NCBI GenBank assembly: GCA_009885285.1
Contig: VFKX01000052.1
Location: forward strand, 1 to 40,001
Direction of reading: 5' to 3'
Length of the DNA: 40,001 nucleotides
From: Candidatus Falkowiibacteriota bacterium
GTDB lineage: Bacteria; Patescibacteriota; Patescibacteriia; Patescibacteriales; UBA12465
The notes below the pieces were generated by a model that was given only the letters and a program-made list of their open reading frames with translations, made no database searches and was not told where the DNA came from. Below, piece by piece: positions 9,558 through 18,201 of this stretch (its first letter is position 1; the number at the start of each line of letters is the position of its first letter). Both the position numbers and the translations under genes were made by a program.

Positions 9558-10415
9558 ATGGAAGTGCGCGCCATTTTAAAAAATACGGCTCTGCCGCTCT
9601 TAGACACCGAATTACTCCTGGCTTTTTTATTAAACAAAAGCCGGGAGTTTTTGTTTGCTCATCCAGAGTATGATGTGAGTGCGGCGGTGGTAAAAAAATA
9701 TCATGAACTGGAAAAAAAGCGCTTGGCTAATTGGCCAGTGGCATATCTTGTTGGCGAGAAGGGTTTCTATGGCTTGAATTTTAAAGTTACGCCAGCTGTA
9801 CTGACACCGCGCCCGGAGACAGAGATGATGGTTGATGATATTATCAGCCTCGCTCAGAAATCGTCCTTAAAACCTTTAATTATCGACCTGGGTACCGGTT
9901 CGGGAGCTATTATCATCTCAGTCGCTCGTGAATTAAAAGCTAAGTTCCCTGCTCTTTATCGCCGCTCAGAATTCCAAGCGGTGGATATTTCCAGTAGTGC
10001 TTTAAAAGTTGCTAAAGCTAATGCCCTTAAATATAAGCTTGATAAGAAAATAACCTTTCATAGAGGTAACCTTCTTAGTCCGCTTAAACTAGAGAAACGT
10101 GACTTAAGTCCGACAGAACTAATTATTGCGGCTAATCTTCCCTATTTAACCAAGACTCAGATCAAGGCCGCTCCGAGCATTAGCCGCGAGCCTATCCTGG
10201 CGCTGGATGGTGGCAAGGATGGGTTAAAATATTATCAGGAGTTATTTAAACAGCTCAAAGGCATATCATTCCGAAATGCTGTCATAATATGCGAAATTGA
10301 TCCTATTCAAACCACTAAAATAGACGCTATGGCGTCAACACTATTCCCGAGCGCTCAGTTCTCTGTGCTCCCCGACCTCTCTGGACAGAATAGGTTTTTT
10401 ATGATTAAATTGTGA
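9558..10415 (+). CDS. prmC: Peptide chain release factor N5-glutamine methyltransferase (start trimmed from ORF 9369)
   Basis: Likely ATG at 9558 (MEVRAILKN), just after the prfA stop. Motifs: LTPRPETEMMVDDI, IIDLGTGSGAIIISVA, AANLPYLT (NPPY-like). TGA stop. Confidence 0.94.
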   Translation: MEVRAILKNTALPLLDTELLLAFLLNKSREFLFAHPEYDVSAAVVKKYHELEKKRLANWPVAYLVGEKGFYGLNFKVTPAVLTPRPETEMMVDDIISLAQKSSLKPLIIDLGTGSGAIIISVARELKAKFPALYRRSEFQAVDISSSALKVAKANALKYKLDKKITFHRGNLLSPLKLEKRDLSPTELIIAANLPYLTKTQIKAAPSISREPILALDGGKDGLKYYQELFKQLKGISFRNAVIICEIDPIQTTKIDAMASTLFPSAQFSVLPDLSGQNRFFMIKL

Positions 10416-10449
10416 CTTAGAGATATAGAAGTTATTTAATACTTGAAAT

Positions 10450-10647
10450 ATGAAATTTGCAGATTTAAGAATTGGAGAATCATTTTCACTAGTCAATCAT
10501 CCCTGTGGTAATAAGATATTTACCAAGATTGATGAAAACACTGGCGAAGATACGGTGGGCAATAAGATAATAATAGATGGCAGCCATTTTGGCAGCCAAA
10601 TTCATTATCTTATCAATATCAATGATGAAGTAGTAAGAAATACCTGA
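10450..10647 (+). CDS. Small hypothetical protein, 65 aa (member 1 of proposed small-protein array)
   Basis: ORF with ATG and TGA; MKFADLRIGESFSLV...NDEVVRN pattern shared with neighbours; followed by terminator. Confidence 0.7.
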   Translation: MKFADLRIGESFSLVNHPCGNKIFTKIDENTGEDTVGNKIIIDGSHFGSQIHYLININDEVVRNT

Positions 10648-10657
10648 AATTTTAGTT

Positions 10658-10686
10658 AACCCGACTTATTATAGCCGGGTTTTTTA
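10658..10686 (+). terminator. Rho-independent terminator
   Basis: AACCCG...CGGGTTTTTT. Confidence 0.85.
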
Positions 10687-10701
10687 TTGGCCTCTACACT
10701 A

Positions 10702-10730
10702 TTGACAAATACAATAAAAAACTTCATTAT
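10702..10730 (+). promoter_or_regulatory. Putative sigma70-type promoter upstream of secreted-protein ORF
   Basis: TTGACA (10702-10707), 17-bp spacer, CATTAT (10725-10730). Confidence 0.5.
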
Positions 10731-10772
10731 TTTAATATAATCGTTCTTTTGTATAACTTAATAATATCAGAC

Positions 10773-11240
10773 ATGAAGAAAGTTACTCAATTTCCCAGAA
10801 TCATCGCTATTTTAATGATGGTAATCTTAATCAATGCTGGCGCCTCTAGCTTGCAAGCGCAAAAAAAACTAAGCTGGAATGATTTCCACTTTAGTGGTTT
10901 CGTTTATGACAAAAATTTTGTAGCAATAGCAAAAAATGTAGTCATCAATTATTATTCGTCCGGCGAAATCAGCCTGTCCTCAGTCGTAAACAGTTTGCCG
11001 CGTGAAGCTGTCGGCCTTGATGTAACGATTACGCTCAAGAACAAATCGGGGTCGGAAATTATCACAATTAGCCAATATTTTGACATCCAAAAAAATGGCT
11101 ACGTCAACGCTTCGGGGAAATTTACTACTGTCGCTACCCAGTATGAAAAAATCGCCAGTGCCAACATCTCATACACACTAATAGAAGATGGGGATTTTAT
11201 TGACGGGTATGAACCTAGTAATGATTTTGAGATGGACTAG
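10773..11240 (+). CDS. Hypothetical secreted protein with signal peptide
   Basis: ATG at 10773 gives MKKVTQFPRIIAILMMVILINAGASSLQAQKK, a classic Sec signal peptide with an AXA-like site. The ORF-track start at 10749 is a TTG. Confidence 0.75.
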   Translation: MKKVTQFPRIIAILMMVILINAGASSLQAQKKLSWNDFHFSGFVYDKNFVAIAKNVVINYYSSGEISLSSVVNSLPREAVGLDVTITLKNKSGSEIITISQYFDIQKNGYVNASGKFTTVATQYEKIASANISYTLIEDGDFIDGYEPSNDFEMD

Positions 11241-11290
11241 CATCGCAAAGTGAAAAAGGTTAACAAGAGTAAAAAGAAAGGAAAGAAAGT

Positions 11291-11491
11291 ATGACATTTG
11301 GAGAGCTCAAAGAAGACGATCAATTTATCGTCAAGCCAAACCTAATGGACGATGTCGTCAACTTGATTAGAAAAATTACCAGTAATCTGGGTAATGCTAT
11401 AATCAAGGTTAAATCCGAGTGGAAAATTACCCGGGTCAGCGATGATACGGAAGTAATCAAGATTGATACAGAAAGAATTAGACCACACTGA
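11291..11491 (+). CDS. Small hypothetical protein, 66 aa (array member 2)
   Basis: AAAGGAAAG purine-rich RBS upstream of ATG; MTFGELKEDDQFIV...DDTEVIKID; own terminator. Confidence 0.72.
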   Translation: MTFGELKEDDQFIVKPNLMDDVVNLIRKITSNLGNAIIKVKSEWKITRVSDDTEVIKIDTERIRPH

Positions 11492-11505
11492 TAGTCATTC
11501 AGTAG

Positions 11506-11533
11506 CCCGATTAATACAAAAATCGGGTTTTTT
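11506..11533 (+). terminator. Rho-independent terminator
   Basis: CCCGATT TAATACAA AAATCGGG TTTTTT hairpin with T-tract. Confidence 0.9.
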
Positions 11534-11622
11534 ATTGGCCTGACATAACAACGCTGGCCTGGACAAAGTGGCATATTCATGCTTAAATAATCATAGTTCT
11601 TAAACAATAAAGGATATTCATC

Positions 11623-11871
11623 ATGAACGAAAAAGGAAACAAAACTGTCGCCGACCTGCCTAAAGGAGCTTTATTCATCGTTACTACTCCTGGCTGGGGC
11701 TTCAACAACCTGACTAGATTATATAAAAAAATATCAGCGACCTGCAACGGCTGCGCAAAATTCCTGGTCGGCAAGCACTGGCAAATATGTGGCTTAGTCA
11801 GAGAAGATGATGAAGTGGTGGAGATTAACACTACTAACAGCCCAAAAACATCAGTCAAAGAAAACGCTTAA
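11623..11871 (+). CDS. Small hypothetical protein, 82 aa (array member 3)
   Basis: AAAGGA RBS before ATG; KTVADLPKGALFIV...LYKKIS...EDDEVVEINT. Confidence 0.72.
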   Translation: MNEKGNKTVADLPKGALFIVTTPGWGFNNLTRLYKKISATCNGCAKFLVGKHWQICGLVREDDEVVEINTTNSPKTSVKENA

Positions 11872-11881
11872 CAAAGAGCTT

Positions 11882-11910
11882 GACCCGGTCTATCTATGAT
11901 CGGGTTTTTT
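11882..11910 (+). terminator. Rho-independent terminator
   Basis: ACCCGGTC...GATCGGGTTTTTT. Confidence 0.8.
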
Positions 11911-12000
11911 ATTACTCAAATTATCAGGCCTCCCTAGCCTAAACGCCTTATCTATGATTAAATGATAAAGATAATTAAACGGTTCTTTAAATACAAATAC

Positions 12001-12234
12001 ATGAAACACTCCGAAACAAATTTCGCGGCCTTAGAGGTCGGCGCATATTTTATCAAGCGCAACTCTATAACTTTCTGGATATCCGGACTCTATAAGAAAA
12101 CATCAGCTGAAACTGATCAGTCTAATTGCGTCCGCATCTATAAACTTAAACAAAACAACAATGCAACCTTTGAGGAGGCCGAAAATGGCGAAACAATTGA
12201 GCCATCCCAAAGAGTTATTCGCGTCAATATTTAA
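12001..12234 (+). CDS. Small hypothetical protein, 77 aa (array member 4; start could be 11962)
   Basis: MKHSETNFAALEVGAYFIKRN...LYKKTSAE...RVIRVNI pattern; followed by terminator. Confidence 0.65.
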   Translation: MKHSETNFAALEVGAYFIKRNSITFWISGLYKKTSAETDQSNCVRIYKLKQNNNATFEEAENGETIEPSQRVIRVNI

Positions 12235-12248
12235 GCCATTCGTACCAC

Positions 12249-12272
12249 ATCTCCAGACAACCTGGAGATTTT
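12249..12272 (+). terminator. Rho-independent terminator
   Basis: ATCTCCAG ACAAC CTGGAGAT TTTAT. Confidence 0.75.
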
Positions 12273-12298
12273 ATATTTACTCAGCCTCAGTCTAACAA

Positions 12299-12333
12299 AA
12301 AATCCCTCTACCGACTGGCAGAAGGATTTTTTT
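12299..12333 (-). terminator. Putative terminator of rplY
   Basis: AATCC...GGATT stem with T-tract on the minus strand just past the rplY stop. Confidence 0.6.
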
Positions 12334-12354
12334 ATTTCTTCAATTTCTAATAAA

Positions 12355-12987
12355 TTATTTCTTAGCTTCTGGCTTCTTAACTTCTTCTTTCTTAGCACCA
12401 GCTGCCGGAGCAGCAACAGCGGCCGCTACAGCTGGAGTCGGCTCTGCCTCCGCTTTCGGTTCGCGGACAGCGGCGACCATATCGCTCAAATCACTAGTAG
12501 TGGTAGCACCGACCGGTAAGATTAAGTCCTTGATTCTGATAGTATCTTCAAATGTTGCCAATTGGGAAATATCTACATCAATATGATCAACTAAAGCACC
12601 CGGCAAACATTCAACTTCCAAGTGATCCATGTTCTTAATCAGAACACCACCTAATTCCTTAATGGCTTTAGATTCACCAATGAAGTGTAAAGGAATTTCT
12701 GCTGTGATTTTCTCCTTCATGTTAACCTGGTAGAAATCGACGTGAGTAAAGGTTCCCTTTAAAACATCTTTCTGAGTGTCTTTAACAACAACTTTAACTT
12801 CACCAGCGCCTAAATCCAAGCTGATCAGATTTGATTCGCCGGCCTTAGAAAAGGCTTTTTCAAATTCCACCTTTTTAACCTTAAGGCTGGTATTTTCTAC
12901 GCCCTTGCCATAAATGACGGCTGGGATAAAATCCGCGCTGAGTTTTTCGTTCTTTTCTCTCTTTTGAGCTGCTAATTTAATTTCCAT
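12355..12987 (-). CDS. rplY: 50S ribosomal protein L25 (Ctc/TL5 type)
   Basis: IPAVIYGKGVENTSLKV...DVLKGTFTHVDFYQVNMKEKITAEIPLHFIGES; Ala/Lys/Glu-rich tail. Confidence 0.93.
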   Translation of the reverse strand: MEIKLAAQKREKNEKLSADFIPAVIYGKGVENTSLKVKKVEFEKAFSKAGESNLISLDLGAGEVKVVVKDTQKDVLKGTFTHVDFYQVNMKEKITAEIPLHFIGESKAIKELGGVLIKNMDHLEVECLPGALVDHIDVDISQLATFEDTIRIKDLILPVGATTTSDLSDMVAAVREPKAEAEPTPAVAAAVAAPAAGAKKEEVKKPEAKK

Positions 12988-13010
12988 ATCTTTTTAAGTT
13001 TTTATAAGCT

Positions 13011-14117
13011 TTAATAGCTAATTTTTGATTTAATAATGATGTTCTCAATTATACCTACTAATAATAGCAAAGATATAAGTGAACTGCCGCCATAACTAAT
13101 AAAAGGCAGGGGTAATCCCACTACCGGGACTATTCCTATGTTCATACCAATATTAATAAACATTTGAATAAAAATCAAGCCTGTCGCCCCCAAAATGAAG
13201 TAAATCCCGAAATCATTGTTCATTTTCCTCAGAGCCAGGAAACAGCGATAGAAAAAAATGGAATAAAAGCCCAGGACGAGAACAACCCCCAAAAACCCTA
13301 ATTCCTCTGATATTACAGCAAAAATGAAGTCATTTTGAGCTTCCGGCAAGAAGCGGAGCTGAGACTGGGACCCGAATCCCACCCCCTTGCCCGTCAAACC
13401 GCCGGAACCGATGGCAATGATGGACTGGTTGATATTATAGCCGGATTCCTTGACGTCCTGTTTCGCGTGGGAAAAATTCATAATTCGCTCCTTCTGGTAG
13501 TCCTTGAACAGAAAGAACCAGGCCACCACGAACAAAATCAAGCCACTGGCCCCGATGATGATAAAATACTTCTTATTAAACCCGGCTGCCAAAAGCATGA
13601 CCAACCAAATCGCCCCCAAAATCATCGCCGACCCGAAGTCCGGCTGCAGCATGATTAACCCTATTAACAGGAAAGCTAGGATAGCTGAGCCGATAAAATG
13701 CCGGCCGGTTTTCACTCTAGTGGCTAGGCTGGAATAATAACTGGACAATGAAATGATCAGGACAATCTTTACGAATTCCACCGGCTGCAAACCGAAACCA
13801 AAGACATTGAACCAGCCCTTGGTGTCTCGGACAGTTTCTCCGAAGAATAAGACGGCAATCAAAACTAGCACGCCTAAAACATAGATATACTTATTCAAGC
13901 TTTTCAAGAAGTAAGAATCCACGAAGGTGAAAGTAAACAGCATGAGGAATCCGATACCGGCAAATAGTAATTGCTTTTTAAAGTTTAAGAGATTCAAACT
14001 GCCCTGTCCTAAAGCCACGCTATAAATCTCTACCAGCCCAAAAACGACCAAAAGCAGAACAACCGCCAAGATTATCCAGTCAAAATTCTTAAAATATTGC
14101 CTCAAACGGCTCAGCAT
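13011..14117 (-). CDS. rodA: RodA/FtsW-family SEDS protein
   Basis: QPDFGSAMILGAIWLVMLLAAGFN, FLPEAQNDFIFAVISEELGFLG, GLPLPFISYGGSSLISLLLLVGIIENI. Confidence 0.92.
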   Translation of the reverse strand: MLSRLRQYFKNFDWIILAVVLLLVVFGLVEIYSVALGQGSLNLLNFKKQLLFAGIGFLMLFTFTFVDSYFLKSLNKYIYVLGVLVLIAVLFFGETVRDTKGWFNVFGFGLQPVEFVKIVLIISLSSYYSSLATRVKTGRHFIGSAILAFLLIGLIMLQPDFGSAMILGAIWLVMLLAAGFNKKYFIIIGASGLILFVVAWFFLFKDYQKERIMNFSHAKQDVKESGYNINQSIIAIGSGGLTGKGVGFGSQSQLRFLPEAQNDFIFAVISEELGFLGVVLVLGFYSIFFYRCFLALRKMNNDFGIYFILGATGLIFIQMFINIGMNIGIVPVVGLPLPFISYGGSSLISLLLLVGIIENIIIKSKISY

Positions 14118-14120
14118 AAT

Positions 14121-15029
14121 TTATTGAACGGCCGAACCCTGATATTTAAGATAAACAGTATCGTCCATAATATTAATATCCGGAATAACATCCGTCCGAT
14201 TGACTGAACCGAAACTCCCCGGCCAGCTCATTTTAACCGAGCGAGTTTCACCCGGCAAAAAATTATTTAATAGGTAATGGTTGACTGCCACAACCTCAGT
14301 ACCGCTGTACAAGAAAATATTCAGAGGAGCTTCATAATATCCATAAGCGGTCTGATTCTTGATGGAAAAATCTAGAGTATTGAGATTAAGCTTATCCGAT
14401 AAGCCGCTGGCTGTTCCCGATTCAAAACTGACATCCATCACTGCAAAATCCAGGCGCTGATTAAAGAAATAAGTCCAGTTAGGAATCAAGTGAGCATCAA
14501 GGCGACGCCAGGTCGTATCCACAATCACAAAGCTCAGCTCGCTGCGACTGCCGGTCACCTCCTGAGCTAAAGCCATGACGAATTTCTTCTCGCCGGGAAA
14601 AATAAAAGCCTCGCCGCAGAAAATATCAGCCCCAGTCTGTTTAAAGCAATAATTAAAGCTGGCCGTATACTTATCATTAGCATTAAAAACTTCAACTAAG
14701 AGATCAGTGTGGCCATTACTGCTTAAGACTTTCATTTGTCCAGCCTCAAGATCAATAGTTTCCACCCGCGGAATAACTAAGTTATTATTAATCTGGTTAG
14801 CATTCGGATCGCCAGCCAAATAATATTTTACATAACCGTAACCGGAATAAATAAAAAAGAAAACAGATAAGGAAATCATAAAAATGATGACGCCCTTAAA
14901 GATCCGGCGGCGATGGTCAGCCACCCAGAGACCGATATTCATCAATTTCAAACTCACGCCGGACTCACCGCTATACTCTCGTAAATCCGGTTCGCGCTCC
15001 GGCTCATTGATGTTTTCTTCTTTTGACAT
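14121..15029 (-). CDS. Hypothetical membrane protein, single N-terminal TM (start trimmed from 15080)
   Basis: Internal ATG gives MSKEENINEPEREPDLREYSGE...; TM IFKGVIIFMISLSVFFFIYSGYGYV. Confidence 0.7.
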   Translation of the reverse strand: MSKEENINEPEREPDLREYSGESGVSLKLMNIGLWVADHRRRIFKGVIIFMISLSVFFFIYSGYGYVKYYLAGDPNANQINNNLVIPRVETIDLEAGQMKVLSSNGHTDLLVEVFNANDKYTASFNYCFKQTGADIFCGEAFIFPGEKKFVMALAQEVTGSRSELSFVIVDTTWRRLDAHLIPNWTYFFNQRLDFAVMDVSFESGTASGLSDKLNLNTLDFSIKNQTAYGYYEAPLNIFLYSGTEVVAVNHYLLNNFLPGETRSVKMSWPGSFGSVNRTDVIPDINIMDDTVYLKYQGSAVQ

Positions 15030-15034
15030 AATTG

Positions 15035-15043
15035 TGATATAAT
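15035..15043 (+). promoter_or_regulatory. Putative extended -10 promoter for aldolase gene
   Basis: TG-A-TATAAT at 15035-15043; no convincing -35. Confidence 0.4.
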
Positions 15044-15115
15044 ATTTAACAGTTATTATGCTAGATAATACTTGTATCATAGCATAACCTAAGAATATTT
15101 TAAAATTTCATCCTT

Positions 15116-16066
15116 ATGAAATCTGTCAAAGTACCAGCGAGCGTCCCGAGCAATAAAAAGAACGAATACCTGAAGAATTACCGCCTATTAACCAATAATA
15201 GCGGCAATCTCCTCTTAATCGCCGGTGACCAGAAAATTGAACACCTCAATGAAGATTTCTATGGCCCCAATATTAGTCCTGAAGACCGGAATCCGGAGCA
15301 TCTTTTCCGGATTGCGGCCGCGTCTCAAGGAGGCGCTTTTGCGACTCACCTCGGCTTAATCTCCCGCTACGGATTGGATTATCCGTCTGTTCCCTATATC
15401 ATTAAATTAAACGGCAAGACTAATCTCGGCACTGGCGACAAGAATTCCAGCCGAGTCTGGTGGGATGTTAAAGATATCGTTGCTTTCAAGAAGCAAAGCG
15501 GCTTAAATATCACCGCTATCGGCTATACCTTATACCTAGGCGGTACATATGAAGCCGAAATGCTTAAAGAGGCGGCTAAAGCCATTTTTGAGGCCCATCA
15601 GGCCGGCCTATTGGCTATCCTCTGGGTCTATCCCCGCGCTAAAGGCATTAACGAAGAAGATGTCCATACCATCGCTGGCGGAGCTGGAGTGGCCGCTGCG
15701 CTTGACGCTGATTTCGTTAAAATTAAGTATCCCTATTCTGTCAAAGATAAGAACGCCGCCGCTGTCCGTTTCCGTGAAGCCGTGGAAGCTGCCGGTCGGA
15801 CTAAGATTGTCTGCGTCGGTGGCGATAAGCGCCCCGTCAAAGACCTGCTGGAGTTCTTGGAGGTCCAGTCAAAAGTTTCCGGCACTTCGGGCCTAGCTAT
15901 CGGTCGCAATCTGCATCAGAGGTCCCTGGAAGAAGCGACTCGGCTATGTGAAGCTATCGGTTCTATCATTTTCTATAATAAGAACGCTAAGGAGGCGCTA
16001 GCTATTTTCAATAAGAAAATCAAGGCTAAGACTACGAGCTCCTCAAAAATCTTCGGTATTTTCTAA
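15116..16066 (+). CDS. Class I fructose-bisphosphate aldolase (archaeal/DhnA-DeoC-type)
   Basis: LLIAGDQKIEHLNEDFYGPNISPEDRNPEHLFRIA, HTIAGGAGVAAALDADFVKIKYP, KIVCVGGDKR, GLAIGRNLHQR. Confidence 0.85.
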   Translation: MKSVKVPASVPSNKKNEYLKNYRLLTNNSGNLLLIAGDQKIEHLNEDFYGPNISPEDRNPEHLFRIAAASQGGAFATHLGLISRYGLDYPSVPYIIKLNGKTNLGTGDKNSSRVWWDVKDIVAFKKQSGLNITAIGYTLYLGGTYEAEMLKEAAKAIFEAHQAGLLAILWVYPRAKGINEEDVHTIAGGAGVAAALDADFVKIKYPYSVKDKNAAAVRFREAVEAAGRTKIVCVGGDKRPVKDLLEFLEVQSKVSGTSGLAIGRNLHQRSLEEATRLCEAIGSIIFYNKNAKEALAIFNKKIKAKTTSSSKIFGIF

Positions 16067-16093
16067 GTTCGATAAACCATTGTGAATAAAAAA

Positions 16094-16120
16094 ACTTCGG
16101 TTTAATGCCGAAGTTTTTTA
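16094..16120. terminator. Bidirectional terminator between convergent genes
   Basis: ACTTCGG TTTAATG CCGAAGT flanked by A- and T-tracts. Confidence 0.88.
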
Positions 16121-16142
16121 ATATAATTTTTTTTGGATGAAT

Positions 16143-17696
16143 CTACTCCGTCTTCACCTCAACCTTAATCCGGTCAACTAAACTTGGCGCCTTCTGGATA
16201 AATGACGGGGAGAATTTTAATTCATAAGTCTTCACTTCCGCCTGACTCCTTAAATACGTACCAATCTGCTCCGCATTAAGATTAACCAATTGAGCCGGAT
16301 CGATAACCTCAGAATCGCTCTTTAAAATCATCACGCCATTAAAAGCGGCTTTAATCGTCGCTGAACCGGAAGGGGCGTCATAATTATCAAAACTATAGGT
16401 AATGCTCTCAGGCTTAAATTCGCTTAACTCCTTATCGTCAGGAATAATCAGGTTAAATTTAGCCGCCGCCAGCTTAGCCGCTTCTTCCTTAGAGAAATAA
16501 ACAGTCACAATTTTACCACTAGCCTTCACGCTGAATTCGTTCTTCTTGTCGCCGACCTTAGCGTCAATACTCACGACCACTGGACCATTCGGCAAATATA
16601 ACCATTCCCCTTTATCATCAGCGCCCGCTACCTGGGCTTGCCTCTTCGCCTCTTCAGTCAAAGCGTCATTAATATCTTTAGAAGCCATGCTTAAGTCTTC
16701 AGAAGTAACATATTTCAAAACCTGTTTAGAGAAAACAAAAGCTGCGTTGCTCTTAGCAAAGATCTTGTCCTGTAAGCCCAGCCAAAGTCCAGGAATAGTG
16801 AAAGTTGTTGGCTCTATCGCCATGTCAGCCGCTGGCGCATCAGAGTAAATATCAGTCACCACTTGACCGTTAGCCGGCACGACCACGGCGTTCTTGATCC
16901 GGAACAACTTATTGTCTTGACTCAACAACCGAGTGGTCGCTACCAGAGCCTGACTCTTCGGAGAATTATTAATCAAAGTAACCTGCCCGATAATCGCTTC
17001 GCCCAGATATGTTTCACCACTAGCCGGATATGATTTCGTCACGCTGGCGTTCAGTTCTTTCAGGCTGCCATTTATTTTTTCGCGAGGGTCATTGGACGCT
17101 GTAAAAGCGGAGCTGGTTGAAGCGGTCGCTAAACTAGGGTCTGCCACATTAAGCAACATCGTATCGCTAACGCTCTCTCCCTTAAGATTTAAAATGACAG
17201 TCAGTTTAGAAAAAGAAAAATACAGGACGACTGCAGCTAGGATAGCCACCAGGATAATGAACTTTATCACTAAATGACGATATAAACCGATGCTCCGACG
17301 CTTGTCAGTGCCCGGCTTAGCTGCTTCAGTGTGAGCGTCAAGCGCGGTTTCTTTTGAGCCGCTTAATTCACTGGCTAAATCGGCAAAGTATTTTTTTTGA
17401 TTATCAATTTCTTCAGTATTATTCGCTTTCAACGGAGCTAGACCGGTAATCTCTTCTGGATCGGAAACTGATTCCGTGACAACTTCTTTCTCTGTCACCG
17501 GCGCAGCCTTCTTTTCTTCAGCAGAATCATCTTTATACATCGGCCAGCCGGCTTCAGCCATCGGCTCGTCTTCAATAACATCAATCAGAACCGGCCTAGT
17601 CTTTTTCTTAGGATGAATAGTTCTGGTAACCGATTTTTTTACAATTCGCGGCTTCTTAACGGCAACTGAGGAAGCGGCAGATTTTTTCTTTGGCAT
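16143..17696 (-). CDS. Hypothetical membrane-anchored protein with Lys-rich N-terminus, one TM and large extracytoplasmic domain
   Basis: 517 aa; HLVIKFIILVAILAAVVLYFSFSKLTVILNL TM; no firm family. Confidence 0.8.
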   Translation of the reverse strand: MPKKKSAASSVAVKKPRIVKKSVTRTIHPKKKTRPVLIDVIEDEPMAEAGWPMYKDDSAEEKKAAPVTEKEVVTESVSDPEEITGLAPLKANNTEEIDNQKKYFADLASELSGSKETALDAHTEAAKPGTDKRRSIGLYRHLVIKFIILVAILAAVVLYFSFSKLTVILNLKGESVSDTMLLNVADPSLATASTSSAFTASNDPREKINGSLKELNASVTKSYPASGETYLGEAIIGQVTLINNSPKSQALVATTRLLSQDNKLFRIKNAVVVPANGQVVTDIYSDAPAADMAIEPTTFTIPGLWLGLQDKIFAKSNAAFVFSKQVLKYVTSEDLSMASKDINDALTEEAKRQAQVAGADDKGEWLYLPNGPVVVSIDAKVGDKKNEFSVKASGKIVTVYFSKEEAAKLAAAKFNLIIPDDKELSEFKPESITYSFDNYDAPSGSATIKAAFNGVMILKSDSEVIDPAQLVNLNAEQIGTYLRSQAEVKTYELKFSPSFIQKAPSLVDRIKVEVKTE

Positions 17697-17786
17697 AAAT
17701 CAAATAACAATTTTTATATATAATATAAAAAAAATAGAGTTAAATTTCTTTAACTCTATTATACCAGAATTTTAAAAATCCGACAA

Positions 17787-18197
17787 TTAAATCTTACTCA
17801 AATCACCCTCTAAAATAATCGGCTGCAAGGCTTCGAGCTCATCGCTATACAGCATGCGCGGAATATCGTATAAAAAATATACATTCTTGTTTAGAATATG
17901 AGCGAAGCCCGCTTCCAAGAATGAATTTCCACCGACATAGTTATCAACTCCGCCCTTATCATAATTTAAAACCAAGACGCCATCAGCTTCTTTAATTTCT
18001 TCGTAATGCATTCTGATGAGATCTTCTTTAATCTTTTGTTCTGCCGATTCTTCGGCTGTTGCCAAGGCGAGTTTCTCGCGCGCATACTTATCGGCGTTGC
18101 GGGGCAGGACGACTGCATGTCCCAGTCGTAATAGCTCCGCTTTTATCTCCATCATTTCCTTCGCAAAGATCATGCTGCCGCAAATAACGATTTTCAT
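17787..18197 (-). CDS. Nucleoside 2-deoxyribosyltransferase-like/TIR-like fold protein
   Basis: MKIVICGSMIFAKEMMEIKAELLRLGHAVVLP...EIKEADGVLVLNYDKGG...GGNSFLEAGFAHILNKNVYFLYD. Confidence 0.6.
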   Translation of the reverse strand: MKIVICGSMIFAKEMMEIKAELLRLGHAVVLPRNADKYAREKLALATAEESAEQKIKEDLIRMHYEEIKEADGVLVLNYDKGGVDNYVGGNSFLEAGFAHILNKNVYFLYDIPRMLYSDELEALQPIILEGDLSKI

Positions 18198-18201
18198 AGT
18201 T

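Noticed and set aside
12231-12416. 61-aa minus ORF overlapping rplY end
   Set aside because: Out-of-frame overlap with rplY and its terminator.
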